The translations under genes and the position numbers were made by a program. The notes under the pieces are model-generated. The model did no database searches, had not been told where the DNA came from, and saw only the letters and a list, made by a program, of their open reading frames with translations. This document shows, one piece after another, positions 25,091 through 34,169 of a stretch of 64,000 bases of DNA. Source of the DNA: Roseimaritima sediminicola (lineage in GTDB: Bacteria > Planctomycetota > Planctomycetia > Pirellulales > Pirellulaceae). Numbering within the stretch: the first letter of the stretch is position 1; the number at the start of each line of letters is the position of its first letter. The stretch is from contig NZ_WIAD01000015.1 of assembly GCF_009618275.1 (NCBI RefSeq), forward strand, positions 1 through 64,000, in the 5' to 3' direction.

Positions 25091-26137
25091 ATGATTCGCA
25101 TCGGCATTATTGGCCTGGGCTACTGGGGTCCCAATCTGGTCCGTTGTTTCTCGGACCTGGACGACTGCAAGGTCACGGCCGTGTGTGACCAGAATTACGA
25201 TCACCTGCTGCAGATCAAGGATCGTTATCCCAGCGTGTATCCGCTGGAAAGCTTCGACGCCCTGCTCGATCGCGATCTGGTCGACGCCGTCGTGATCGCC
25301 ACGCCCACGGCCAGCCACTTTGATCTGACCCGGCGGGCGTTGGAGCGGGATCTGCACGTGTTCGTCGAAAAACCGTTGGCCGAATCCACCGAGCAGTGTC
25401 GCGAATTGGTACGGCTGGCCGGAGAACGCAACCGGTGCTTGTTCGTCGGCCACGTCTTCCTGCACGCCTCGCCGGTGATCAAGCTGCGCGAGTTGATCGC
25501 CTCGGACGAATTGGGAAAGATTAATTACATCAGCAGCCGCCGCTTGAACCTCGGTCCGGTTCGCAGCGACGTCAACGCCCTTTACGACCTGGCCCCCCAC
25601 GATATCTCGATGATGCTGTACCTGCTGGACCAGTCGCCCACGTCGGTAACCTGTTGTGGCTTTGATCGGCTGCATCCGGGCATCCACGACGTCTGCAACC
25701 TGACCTTGAACTTTCCGGACAAGCGCATGGGAATGGTCCACGTCAGCTGGTTGGACCCGCGCAAAGAACGCGTACTGACGGTCGTCGGCGACAAGAAGAT
25801 GGCCGTGTATGACGACCTGGAACAGGAAAAAATCAAAGTCTTCGACAAGGGCATCGATCGGCCGAGCAGCGCGACCGGCGATTTCGCAGAATTCCAGATC
25901 GCCTATCGCTACGGCGGCAGCTACAGCCCGTTTATCCAGGAACAGGAACCGTTGAAGGCCGAGTGCGGGGAATTCCTGCGCTGCATCGCCGAGGGCGACC
26001 TGCCGCGGACCGATGGCACCAACGGCCTGCAGGTTGTCCAAGTGCTCGAAGCCGCGCAGGTTTCGCTGCACAGCGGCGGCCATCCGGTGTGCCTCCAAAC
26101 GCTCCAGCCCCTCCCGCCCCCAACGGTCACCGCTTGA
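25091..26137 (+). CDS. Gfo/Idh/MocA family oxidoreductase (WlbA/WbpB-like)
   Basis: The 348-residue protein has an N-terminal Rossmann domain (IGIIGLGYWGPNLVRCFSDL) and the family EKP motif (HVFVEKPLAES), followed by the C-terminal alpha/beta domain. The family oxidises sugars with NAD(P). Its neighbours are a hexapeptide acetyltransferase and a DegT-type aminotransferase. Together they match the WlbA-WlbB-WlbC / WbpB-WbpD-WbpE set that turns UDP-GlcNAcA into UDP-2,3-diacetamido sugars. By that context it would be the C3 dehydrogenase; the specificity is inferred. It starts 46 nt after the sugar transferase. Confidence 0.88.
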   Translation: MIRIGIIGLGYWGPNLVRCFSDLDDCKVTAVCDQNYDHLLQIKDRYPSVYPLESFDALLDRDLVDAVVIATPTASHFDLTRRALERDLHVFVEKPLAESTEQCRELVRLAGERNRCLFVGHVFLHASPVIKLRELIASDELGKINYISSRRLNLGPVRSDVNALYDLAPHDISMMLYLLDQSPTSVTCCGFDRLHPGIHDVCNLTLNFPDKRMGMVHVSWLDPRKERVLTVVGDKKMAVYDDLEQEKIKVFDKGIDRPSSATGDFAEFQIAYRYGGSYSPFIQEQEPLKAECGEFLRCIAEGDLPRTDGTNGLQVVQVLEAAQVSLHSGGHPVCLQTLQPLPPPTVTA

Positions 26138-26151
26138 GGGGATGATTTGAA

Positions 26152-26179
26152 ACTCGCCACTCGCCACTCGCCACTCGCC
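26152..26179. repeat. Four perfect heptamer repeats abutting a start codon
   Basis: ACTCGCC is repeated four times without change and ends one base before the ATG at 26180. Because 7 is not a multiple of 3, copy-number change would alter any upstream in-frame start (TTG 26147) and the ribosome-site spacing of the acetyltransferase gene. It occupies the place where a ribosome-binding site would be expected. Confidence 0.85.
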
Positions 26180-26776
26180 ATGATCCACTCCCACGCTTTG
26201 GTCGACGACCCGCAGGCGATCCCTGCCGACACCAATGTGTGGGCCTTTGCGCACGTAATGCGTGGGGCCCGCGTGGGTCGCGGCTGCAATATCGGGGACC
26301 ATGCGTTCATTGAATCCGGCGCCGTCGTGGGCGACCGGGTGACGATCAAAAACGCGGTTTTGGTCTGGGAAGGTATTCGGATCGAAGACGATGCCTTTAT
26401 CGGTCCTGCCGTTACGTTCACCAACGATCGCTACCCACGCTCGCCGCGGATGCATCCGACGCCGCCGCGGTATGCCGACAAGGCGGATTGGTTGGTGAAG
26501 ACGACGGTGGGCCGCGGCGCATCGATTGGGGCCGGCGCCATCCTCTGCCCAGGGGTCCACCTGGGCCGCTATTCGATGGTCGCCGCCGGTTCGGTGGTGA
26601 CCCAAGACGTGGAATGTTACAGCTTGGTCATGGGTTCTCCGGCCCGCCAAGTAGACTATGTATGCCGTTGTGGTCAGAAATTGGCCGGACATTACTTGCA
26701 CTGCGACTGCTCGGTGTGCGGCGAGACCGCCGCCAGCCGAGTTCACCCAAACGCGGCCGCTTCGGCGACGCCCTGA
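26180..26776 (+). CDS. Left-handed beta-helix N-acetyltransferase (WlbB/WbpD-like)
   Basis: The 198-residue protein shows the hexapeptide repeat of left-handed beta-helix acyltransferases (GARVGRGCNIGDHAFIESGA, VGRGASIGAGAILCPGVHLG). The C-terminus has a Cys-rich zinc-ribbon-like element (CRCGQKLAGHYLHCDCSVCG), as in some WbpD relatives. It would acetylate the 3-amino group made by the adjacent aminotransferase, using acetyl-CoA. An upstream TTG at 26147 would place the heptamer array in the coding region; the ATG at 26180 is preferred. Its stop overlaps the next start by one base (TGATG). Confidence 0.88.
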   Translation: MIHSHALVDDPQAIPADTNVWAFAHVMRGARVGRGCNIGDHAFIESGAVVGDRVTIKNAVLVWEGIRIEDDAFIGPAVTFTNDRYPRSPRMHPTPPRYADKADWLVKTTVGRGASIGAGAILCPGVHLGRYSMVAAGSVVTQDVECYSLVMGSPARQVDYVCRCGQKLAGHYLHCDCSVCGETAASRVHPNAAASATP

Positions 26777-27930
26777 TGCCGATGAATATGCCTCACGATC
26801 TGGCTCCCATCCCGCTGGTAGACCTCAAGACGCAATCCCGAGCCCTCAAAGCCGAAGTGCTCGAGCGGATGGGCGCGGTCATCGACGAGGCTCGGTACAT
26901 CCTCGGCCAGGAGGTCCAGCAGTTCGAAGACGCCTTCGCCGCCTACTGCCAAACCGCACACTGCGTGGGCATGGCCAACGGTACCGAGGCCCTTCACATG
27001 GCGCTGCGAGCTCTGGAGATCGGACCGGGCGACGAAGTGATCACGGCCGGCAACTCCTTTGCTGCGACGGCCCTGGCGGTCGAGTACGCCGGCGCGGATT
27101 GCGTGTTGGTGGACGTCTCGCCGCAGGACTTTAACCTGGACGTAACACTGATCGAACGAGCGATCACGCCGCGGACCAAGGCGATCATTCCGGTGCACCT
27201 GTATGGCCAACCGGCGGACATGACGGCGATCTGCCAACTGGCTCGGCAGCATGGTTTAAAAATCATCGAAGACGCCGCCCAAGCGCACGGCGCCGAACAC
27301 GGCGGACGTCGCTGTGGATCGTTCGGCGACATCGGCTGCTTCAGCTTTTATCCCGGCAAGAACCTCGGAGCCTTTGGCGATGGCGGAGCCGCGGTGACGG
27401 ACGATCCTGCGTTGGCGGAAAAACTTCGCGCCCTGCGGAACTACGGCCAAAAACAAAAGAACCGCCACGACCTGCTGGGCTTTAATTGTCGTCTGGATAC
27501 CCTGCAGGCCTGTGTCCTGTTAGCCAAACTGCGGCATCTGGAAGATTGGACCCAGCGGCGTCGCAAGGTCGCCCGGTGGTACCGCGAGGAATTGGCGGAC
27601 TGCGACGTGGTCTTGCCGGCGGAGCGTGAGGATGCGCGGCACGTTTACCACCTGTTCGTGATCCGGACGGCTCGCCGCGACGCGTTGATCGCCAACCTGG
27701 CCGAACAACAAATCGCTTGCGGCATCCACTACCCCCATCCCTTGAACCGGGCCCAGCCGTTTCGCCAGGCGCGAACCGTCCCGCCAGACTTGCCCGAGTG
27801 CAGCCGGTTGGCCGGTGAAATCGTATCGCTTCCCATGTACCCCGAAATGACGCGTCCCCAAGTGGCCCGTGTCGCCGCGGCGGTTGCCGCCTTTGCCACG
27901 TCTCAGGAGTCGGCCCATGAATCGGTCTGA
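26776..27930 (+). CDS. DegT/DnrJ/EryC1 sugar aminotransferase (WlbC/WbpE-like)
   Basis: The 384-residue protein is a PLP-dependent sugar aminotransferase. Visible landmarks are GMANGTEALHMALRALEIGP (cofactor phosphate site), IIEDAAQAHGAEHGGRRCG (the Asp of the PLP ring) and SFYPGKNLGAFGDGGA with the Schiff-base Lys. The C-terminal half contains NCRLDTLQACVLLAKL, typical of the dimer interface. It uses glutamate to aminate a 3-keto sugar nucleotide. It overlaps the preceding acetyltransferase by one base and the following Wzz-like gene by 14. Confidence 0.92.
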   Translation: MPMNMPHDLAPIPLVDLKTQSRALKAEVLERMGAVIDEARYILGQEVQQFEDAFAAYCQTAHCVGMANGTEALHMALRALEIGPGDEVITAGNSFAATALAVEYAGADCVLVDVSPQDFNLDVTLIERAITPRTKAIIPVHLYGQPADMTAICQLARQHGLKIIEDAAQAHGAEHGGRRCGSFGDIGCFSFYPGKNLGAFGDGGAAVTDDPALAEKLRALRNYGQKQKNRHDLLGFNCRLDTLQACVLLAKLRHLEDWTQRRRKVARWYREELADCDVVLPAEREDARHVYHLFVIRTARRDALIANLAEQQIACGIHYPHPLNRAQPFRQARTVPPDLPECSRLAGEIVSLPMYPEMTRPQVARVAAAVAAFATSQESAHESV

Positions 27931-30253
27931 TCCGAATCGATCCAGTCAAGCGCTCAGCACCACCGCTCCGGCCGAGACACCTTCGATTGCGGCGCGTTCG
28001 CTTCCGGCGCCGCGGAATCCCGCACCGCCCAGTCCGGCAGCGGACCGCGGTCCGGTACGCGGCAACGATCTGGGAGCGTTGCTGGAAATCCCCTTCATGC
28101 ACAAACGGCTGATCGCGCTGTGCGTGCTGTTGGGCATGGCCCTCGGGTGGCTGGCCATCCTGGCCTTCCCGCGCAGCTACCACTCGGTGGCCAAGCTGCG
28201 CATTCGCGCCGGACACGAAAGCGTTTCTTTGGATCCCACGGCGACGACCAGCGCGACGCTGATGCTGCAGAAGACCCAGGAAGAGGAGATCGTGTCGGCG
28301 CTGGAGATTTTGAACAGTCGTGAGATCGCCGAGCGCGTGGTCGATCAACTCGGCCCCGCCGCCATCCTGGACGGCAAGCTTCCCGGCGAAGATGGTTCCG
28401 CGGGCCCGGCGCCGCTGCTGGCCCAGATCAAACAACAGGTCTCTGGCGGCCTGTTCCACGTGCTCCGCGCCGCCGGCATCAAGGATGAACTCAGTGACCG
28501 CGAACTGGCCGTGATGTCGCTGCAGGACAACCTCCGCATCCACTCGCCCAGCAAGTCCACGGTGATCGCTTTGGAAGCGGTGTCCGAGACGCCGGAGATG
28601 GCCCAACGGATCGCGGCGGCCGTTACCGATGCTTTCATGGATGAACACCTTCGCGGCGCCCACACGACCGGATCGTTTACGTTCTTTCAACAGCAGGCCG
28701 ACGAAGCCGAACGGCGTCTGGCCGAGCGCATCGGCGAGCGGAACCAGTACATGCAGCAGCGCCACATCGTTTCGCTGGAGGCCAGTCGCGATCTGTTGAA
28801 AGAGCGTTTGGCGGGCATCGATCGCGATCTCGTCCTGGCCAGTGGACACCTCCATCAAGCCCAATCCGAAGCGCAGGACCTGCAGACCAAACTGGACGCC
28901 AGCGAAGACGAAATCGTGGCTTCCAAAAGCGACGCGACGTGGAGCGCGATGCGGCAGCGGATCTACGAACTGGAATTGGCCGAACAGCACTTGACCGCCA
29001 ACCGCACCGAAGACCATCCGGAACTGAAACAGATTCGCGGCCAACTGCAGGGGGCTCGCGAGATCCTAGCCAGTTTGAAACAGACGCAAGTCGACGAAAG
29101 CACCACCCCCAACCCGACCAAGGTTCGGTTGCTGGAAAACCTCCAGCAGCAGCAAACCCAGGTTGCCGGGCTGCAGTCGCTGCTGGAACTGAAACACCAG
29201 CAGCGTGAGGAGGTCGAACAGCAGATCGACCAATTGCTGGAGGATGAACAGGTTTTGGCGGCCGCTGGACGTGACATCCAAGCCCAGGAGGCCAGCTTGC
29301 AGATCCTTCGCCAGAAACGGGAAGAGGCTCGGGTGTTTGAACAATTGCAGGCCCAAGAAATCTCCAACGTCCACGTCTTCCAGCCCGCAACGATCGTCCA
29401 ACGAGCGGTCAGCCCGCGGAAGAATCTGCTGGCCGCGGGCTTTCTGATGCTGGGGTTGTGCGGCGGTTTGGGATTGGCCTTTGTGCGCGAATGGACCGCC
29501 GATTCGCTGCGAACCAAACAGGACGTCGAGCATCAACTGGGGCTGCCGGTCGTCGCGACGCTTCCCAAACTGGCCCGGATCGATCATCCGCGGCTGAAGG
29601 AATCCGCCTTGCTGCGGCGACAGTGTCAGGTGGTCTTGGCCGAGTGTTTGTTGAATCATCGCCGGCGTCACGGCGGCCGCGGTCAATCACTGGGCGTGAT
29701 CGGCGTGGACAACGGCGCCGGGGCCAGCACGCTGGCGACGCGACTGGCGGAAATCGGCGGCAGTGATGCGCGTCTGAAAACGGTGCTGGTCGACGCCGAC
29801 ACCCGCCAGCGATCGGTTTCCCGCCATTTCGGTTTGAACGGGACTCCGGGACTGGTGGAATTGGTCGGCGGACACGCTTCCCATGACGAGTGCCTGCAGC
29901 CGGCCGGCGATCTGCCGATCGAACTGGTGGCCTCGGCGGCTGAGCACAACCAACAGGAACTGAGTGCCAGCGCCGAGGAGATCGCGCAAGCGCTTTCCGC
30001 CTACCAGCGGGACTGCGACCTGTTGGTGGTCGACCTGCCTTCGCCCGACCAACCCGATCAGGCGATCGCTCTGGCCCAACATCTGGACTGTGTGCTGGTG
30101 GTCATCGAATCGGAAAACACCCAGTGCCAAGCGGCCGAACGATTGCTGCGCCGCTTGGCCGACAGCGACACCGAAATCATCGGCATTGTTCTGAACAAAA
30201 CACGCCGCTACCTGCCGGTGTGGCTGCGAAAAATGGTGGGCCAACGGGTCTAG
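27917..30253 (+). CDS. Wzz/BY-kinase-like chain-length regulator with degenerate P-loop
   Basis: The 778-residue protein has the fused Wzz-tyrosine kinase layout. The N-terminus is disordered and Pro-rich; a first membrane helix (ALCVLLGMALGWLAILAF) lies near residue 68. A long periplasmic coiled coil spans about 230-480. A second helix (AAGFLMLGLCGGLGLAFV) lies near residue 505, and an ATPase-like domain spans about 590-778. The Walker A equivalent reads VDNGAGASTLA: the invariant Lys is Ala603. Walker A' is VLVDADTRQ and Walker B is LLVVDLPSPD. There is no C-terminal Tyr cluster. It probably controls polymer length by interaction rather than phosphorylation. An AGGAG box precedes ATG 27917, which overlaps the aminotransferase gene by 14 bp. 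Confidence 0.88.
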   Translation: MNRSDPNRSSQALSTTAPAETPSIAARSLPAPRNPAPPSPAADRGPVRGNDLGALLEIPFMHKRLIALCVLLGMALGWLAILAFPRSYHSVAKLRIRAGHESVSLDPTATTSATLMLQKTQEEEIVSALEILNSREIAERVVDQLGPAAILDGKLPGEDGSAGPAPLLAQIKQQVSGGLFHVLRAAGIKDELSDRELAVMSLQDNLRIHSPSKSTVIALEAVSETPEMAQRIAAAVTDAFMDEHLRGAHTTGSFTFFQQQADEAERRLAERIGERNQYMQQRHIVSLEASRDLLKERLAGIDRDLVLASGHLHQAQSEAQDLQTKLDASEDEIVASKSDATWSAMRQRIYELELAEQHLTANRTEDHPELKQIRGQLQGAREILASLKQTQVDESTTPNPTKVRLLENLQQQQTQVAGLQSLLELKHQQREEVEQQIDQLLEDEQVLAAAGRDIQAQEASLQILRQKREEARVFEQLQAQEISNVHVFQPATIVQRAVSPRKNLLAAGFLMLGLCGGLGLAFVREWTADSLRTKQDVEHQLGLPVVATLPKLARIDHPRLKESALLRRQCQVVLAECLLNHRRRHGGRGQSLGVIGVDNGAGASTLATRLAEIGGSDARLKTVLVDADTRQRSVSRHFGLNGTPGLVELVGGHASHDECLQPAGDLPIELVASAAEHNQQELSASAEEIAQALSAYQRDCDLLVVDLPSPDQPDQAIALAQHLDCVLVVIESENTQCQAAERLLRRLADSDTEIIGIVLNKTRRYLPVWLRKMVGQRV

Positions 30254-30270
30254 CTCGAAGGTAGTTCGTG

Positions 30271-31677
30271 ATGACTTCAGCCCTCCCGCTCGCCCGGCCC
30301 CGCTCCGGCGTTTCGCTTCGCCGGCAAACCGCTGCTCCGGCCGCCACGCTCGTTCGCTTCTGGCTGCCGCTGGGTGTGATCGCGGCGGTCTTGATCGTGG
30401 TCTCGGGCAGTCCGCAGTGGGCGGCCGGCGGCGGAGCGGAAATCACCGTGGGCGAGCGAGTCGGCGCCACGCTGTCGCGGCAGGTGGCGTTTTTGACCTT
30501 GGGGGCGATGGGCTTGCTGCTGTGGTTGTTACCCACCCGTCCGGCCCAACGTCCGGTGTGGCACATCCTGCTTCCGGCCGCGGGGCTGTTGGCGTTTGTG
30601 CTGTCCAGCACGCTCTGGTCCGAGGTTCCGGCCATGACGTTCAAGCGTGGCATCGTGGTCGCGTGCATTACGATCGCCGGATTTGGCTTGTCGCGGCACT
30701 GGCAGCCTCGTGCGTTTTGCTTGGCGATCATCCTGCTCTCGTCGCTGTTGTTGATAGTCAGCATCGGCGTCGAGCTGCGCTATCGCATGTTCTTTTCCAC
30801 CCCGGAGGAGTATCGATTCAGCGGCATCTTTCATCCGGCCAAACAAGCCTTTAACTGCGGGATGTTGGCCCTGGCCGCTCTGGCGGCATTCCTGGCCCAG
30901 CGGCGGCGCCGGTATCTGGTGCTGGTCGCGTTGGCCGTGGCCTTTCTGCTGATGACCAAGGCGCGTACGGGCGTGGGCGCTACGGTACTGGCCGGAGGCG
31001 TTTTGATCTGGCCGCATCTGACCCTTCGCAGCGTGGCGGTGGGAAGCATCGTGGCGGGCTGTTTGGCGGGCGCGGCGTTGGTGACCGCCGGACTTCGCGG
31101 GGCCACGCTGCCGCTGGAACAGGTGTTGACGCTGGGTCGCGACGCGGAATTGGCCGATCCCAGCAAATTGACCGGACGACTGCCGATCTGGAACCAGGCC
31201 CTCCAGCTGTACGCCCGGCGGCCGCTGGCCGGTTACGGATACGGTGCGTTCTGGACCCAGCAGCGGCTGGATGAATTCGAACGCCGCAACGGCTGGCCGC
31301 TGGCCCACAGCCATTCGGCCTACATCGAATCGCTGGTCAACCTGGGTGCCGTGGGAGTGCTGGGCGGATTGCTGCTGGCGCTGGGGACGTTGGTTCGCAG
31401 CCTGCGGCTGGCCGCCCTGTACCGCTCGCCCGCGCTCCGCCTGGTGGCCGCTCTGCTGACCATGGCCTTGATCAGCGGATTGACCGAGATGGCGTTCATC
31501 GGCGATGGATATGAGTTTCTCGCGATCACGATGGCCGTGGGGCTGATTGCGTTCCGCCCGCGCGACAGTGGCGTGCGGGGCGATGGCGTGCGGGGCGATG
31601 GCGTGCGGGGCGATGGCGTGCGGGACGATGGCGTGCCGCGGCGCGACGGCGGCCCGCAAACCGGAGCGGTTGCGTGA
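30271..31677 (+). CDS. O-antigen polymerase/ligase (Wzy/WaaL-like)
   Basis: The 468-residue protein has about ten to twelve membrane helices and the large extracytoplasmic loop of O-antigen ligases and polymerases (LTGRLPIWNQALQLYARRPLAGYGYG, then LAHSHSAYIESLVNLGAVG). It would join undecaprenyl-linked repeat units in the periplasm. The C-terminal tail is four GVRGD-type pentapeptides from a 15-bp minisatellite, an oddity outside the membrane core. The ATG at 30271 follows a GTG at 30268; either may be used. It overlaps the flippase start by 4 bp (GTGA). Confidence 0.88.
   Translation: MTSALPLARPRSGVSLRRQTAAPAATLVRFWLPLGVIAAVLIVVSGSPQWAAGGGAEITVGERVGATLSRQVAFLTLGAMGLLLWLLPTRPAQRPVWHILLPAAGLLAFVLSSTLWSEVPAMTFKRGIVVACITIAGFGLSRHWQPRAFCLAIILLSSLLLIVSIGVELRYRMFFSTPEEYRFSGIFHPAKQAFNCGMLALAALAAFLAQRRRRYLVLVALAVAFLLMTKARTGVGATVLAGGVLIWPHLTLRSVAVGSIVAGCLAGAALVTAGLRGATLPLEQVLTLGRDAELADPSKLTGRLPIWNQALQLYARRPLAGYGYGAFWTQQRLDEFERRNGWPLAHSHSAYIESLVNLGAVGVLGGLLLALGTLVRSLRLAALYRSPALRLVAALLTMALISGLTEMAFIGDGYEFLAITMAVGLIAFRPRDSGVRGDGVRGDGVRGDGVRDDGVPRRDGGPQTGAVA
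31571..31640. repeat. In-frame 15-bp minisatellite at the 3' end of the polymerase gene
   Basis: The unit GCGTGCGGGGCGATG repeats about four times with one or two changes, coding for GVRGD pentapeptides in the cytoplasmic or periplasmic tail. Confidence 0.85.
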
Positions 31678-33110
31678 GCGGATCGACACACAGCTTGAAA
31701 CGCATCGCTGTGAACACCGCGGCGGTTCTCGGCGGGGATGTGCTGAACAAGGCCGGCACGTTCCTGGTCTATGCGATCCTCGCACGCCAAGCCAGCGTGC
31801 ACGAGTTTGGCCAGTTGTCGCTGGGGCTGTTGCTGCTGTACACGTTTCATGTGTTCGCCGTTGCGGGGTTGCCGGTCGCGCTGACGCGGCAGGTGGCGCG
31901 GCATCCTCGCGCCACCCATCGCCTGCTGCGGCACGGTTATTTGGCCGCCCTGTTCGCCTCGTCGCTGGCCACCGCTGCGATGATCTTGCTGGCCGTCGCG
32001 ATGCAGTACGAGCGTCAAACCGTGTTGGTGATCGTCCTGTTGGCGTTGGCCGTCCCGCCGTATGCGCTCAGCATGATCACCGAGGCGGTGATCAAGGGCA
32101 GTCAACGGATGCACCTGATCACGCTGGGCTGTGTACCGGGCAATGTGCTGTTGGTCGTGGGCAGTTTCGTCGCGATCCAGCGAGGGCACGGCGTGCTCGC
32201 CGTGGCGGCGATCATCGTTCTGGCGCGTACGGTCACCTGGATCACGATGCACCGGTTGGCGATGCAAACGATTCCGCGTCGCGACCGCCGGCGGCCGCGC
32301 GTCCAGCTGTCCTGGATGCTGCTGCGGCGGTCGATGGTCTTTCTGGGCACCGACGGCATGCAAGCGATCGGGGCGGCGCTGTCGGGCGTGCTGCTGAGCA
32401 AATTCGCCAGCGAACGGGAACTGGGGTTACTGGGTGCGTCCTATCAACTGCTGCAGCCGATTCAGATGTTTTATCGCAGCGTCGGGCACAGTTGTTTCCC
32501 GCAGTTGGTCACGGCGGCCCGCGGGGGCGCGGAAGCCGTTGCGGCGATGGCCCGGCCGTTATTGGGCTTCATCCTCCGGCTGGCGATACCGGCGACGATC
32601 GGCGTGTTTGTCCTGGCCGGTGACCTGTTGGGCGTGGTGTATGGGAACCCTGATTTTCGCGCCGGAGCAATCGTTTTTCAGATCGTCAGTTTGACCCTGC
32701 TGCTGGATCCGCTGAACCCGATTCTCGGCCACGGGTTGTGGGCGGTGCAGCGCGACCGCACGGTGCTGAGTATCGTCGTCGTCAACGTCGTGACCAACGC
32801 GCTCGCCGGCCTGTTGTTGATCGGTTACTACGGGCTGATCGGCGCGGCGGTAACGTCGGTCGTGGCCAGCACAGTCAACCTGGCTCAGCACTACTGGCAT
32901 TTCCATCGCGGCGTGGGTCGGTTGCAACTGGGCCGCGAAGTAGTGCGTCTGCTGTTCCCCACCGCCGTGGCGGTCGCCACGATCGCGTTGCTTCCGGTGC
33001 ACCCTTACGCCGCTTTATCGATCGGTCTGTCGCTGTACATGATCCTGGCCTTTGTGCGCATCGATCCGTCGTCCTTCCTCCGTCTCGCAGCTGAAGAATC
33101 CAGTAAATGA
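31674..33110 (+). CDS. Polysaccharide flippase (Wzx/MATE-like)
   Basis: The 478-residue protein has about 14 predicted membrane helices and begins with the Wzx-type stretch AVLGGDVLNKAGTFLVYAIL (after SLKRIAVNT). Proteins of this family flip lipid-linked oligosaccharides across the inner membrane. It starts at GTG 31674 with a 4-bp overlap to the polymerase gene, and its stop overlaps the next start by 4 bp (ATGA), so expression is tightly coupled. Adjacency to polymerase, chain-length protein and sugar transferase supports a Wzx/Wzy-dependent pathway. Confidence 0.9.
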   Translation: MSGSTHSLKRIAVNTAAVLGGDVLNKAGTFLVYAILARQASVHEFGQLSLGLLLLYTFHVFAVAGLPVALTRQVARHPRATHRLLRHGYLAALFASSLATAAMILLAVAMQYERQTVLVIVLLALAVPPYALSMITEAVIKGSQRMHLITLGCVPGNVLLVVGSFVAIQRGHGVLAVAAIIVLARTVTWITMHRLAMQTIPRRDRRRPRVQLSWMLLRRSMVFLGTDGMQAIGAALSGVLLSKFASERELGLLGASYQLLQPIQMFYRSVGHSCFPQLVTAARGGAEAVAAMARPLLGFILRLAIPATIGVFVLAGDLLGVVYGNPDFRAGAIVFQIVSLTLLLDPLNPILGHGLWAVQRDRTVLSIVVVNVVTNALAGLLLIGYYGLIGAAVTSVVASTVNLAQHYWHFHRGVGRLQLGREVVRLLFPTAVAVATIALLPVHPYAALSIGLSLYMILAFVRIDPSSFLRLAAEESSK

Positions 33111-34159
33111 ACGAAACGTCTGCCGCGACGGCCACCGACATCAAGGTGACCGTGGTCATCATCGGTCGCAATGAGGAGCAGTTCATCGGCCGCTCGATCG
33201 AATCCAGTTTGGCCGCCGCGGACGGTCTGACCGGTGCCGCCGAGAGAGCGGCGGCCGGCCTGGAAGTGATCTTCGTCGATTCCGCATCGACCGACCGCAG
33301 CGTCGAAATCGCGACCGGTTATCCGATCCGCGTGCTGCAGCTCCGCCCGGAATGGCCGCTGTGTGTCGCCGCCGGACGTTACACCGGGCTGCGGCATTCC
33401 CGCGGCCAGTACGTATTGTTCCTGGACGGGGATGCGGAGATCGAAGCGGATTGGTTGCACCGCGCGGTGGCCTTCATGGACGCCCATCCCCATTACGGAG
33501 CCATCGCCGGCGTCCTGGATGAACACTACGTCGATGCTCGGGGCCATCGTCACGGCGGCCAGAAGAACGTGTTCGGCCAGGACACGTCCCGCGAGCAAGT
33601 CGATTGCAAGTCCTTGGGCGGGATCGCGATGTACCGCCGCAGGGCGCTCGAGCAGGCCGGACCGGTGAATCCGCATCTGCCCACCGGCGAGGACGACGAG
33701 CTGTGTCTGCGCCTTCGCAACGCCGGTTTTCAACTGGCCCGGATCCGCGGCCGGATGGCCATCAAGTACACCGAGCGGCGCGATACGCTGCACGAAGTGC
33801 TTCGCCGCAGCCGCACCAGGATGTACGATTACGGCGCGGTCATTCGATACAGCTCCCTGTACGGCGGCGGCATTCAGTATTGCAGGGACGCCATCCCGTA
33901 CGTGGTATCTTTCGCCGTCACGGCGTTGCTGTTGATGCTGGCCTTGCCGGTGGCCATCTATACCCAAACCGTACTGTGGTGGATTGCCGCCCTCGTCCTG
34001 TTGGCGGCCGCGGTCGTGGTCAAAAAGCGCAGCGTACACCGGGCTCTGTTGTCGGTCCTGGTGCGCGCCGTCAGCACGCTGCGGACGATCATTTCCTTTG
34101 TCCGCACCAAACCGCAACCGGTCGAAGCGTACCCGACCGACGTGATCCACGTACGCTGA
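33107..34159 (+). CDS. Family 2 glycosyltransferase with C-terminal membrane helices
   Basis: The 350-residue protein is a GT-A fold transferase. VTVVIIGRNEEQFIGRSIES is the nucleotide-binding start, and FLDGDAEIEADWL holds the metal site (DGD in place of DxD). GEDDELCLRLRNAGF is the catalytic-base region. Two or three hydrophobic segments near the C-terminus (VVSFAVTALLLMLALPVAIY) anchor it to the membrane. Donor and acceptor cannot be told from the sequence. The start overlaps the flippase stop (ATGA); the next gene follows after 10 nt. Confidence 0.92.
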   Translation: MNETSAATATDIKVTVVIIGRNEEQFIGRSIESSLAAADGLTGAAERAAAGLEVIFVDSASTDRSVEIATGYPIRVLQLRPEWPLCVAAGRYTGLRHSRGQYVLFLDGDAEIEADWLHRAVAFMDAHPHYGAIAGVLDEHYVDARGHRHGGQKNVFGQDTSREQVDCKSLGGIAMYRRRALEQAGPVNPHLPTGEDDELCLRLRNAGFQLARIRGRMAIKYTERRDTLHEVLRRSRTRMYDYGAVIRYSSLYGGGIQYCRDAIPYVVSFAVTALLLMLALPVAIYTQTVLWWIAALVLLAAAVVVKKRSVHRALLSVLVRAVSTLRTIISFVRTKPQPVEAYPTDVIHVR

Positions 34160-34169
34160 AGAGAAACCG

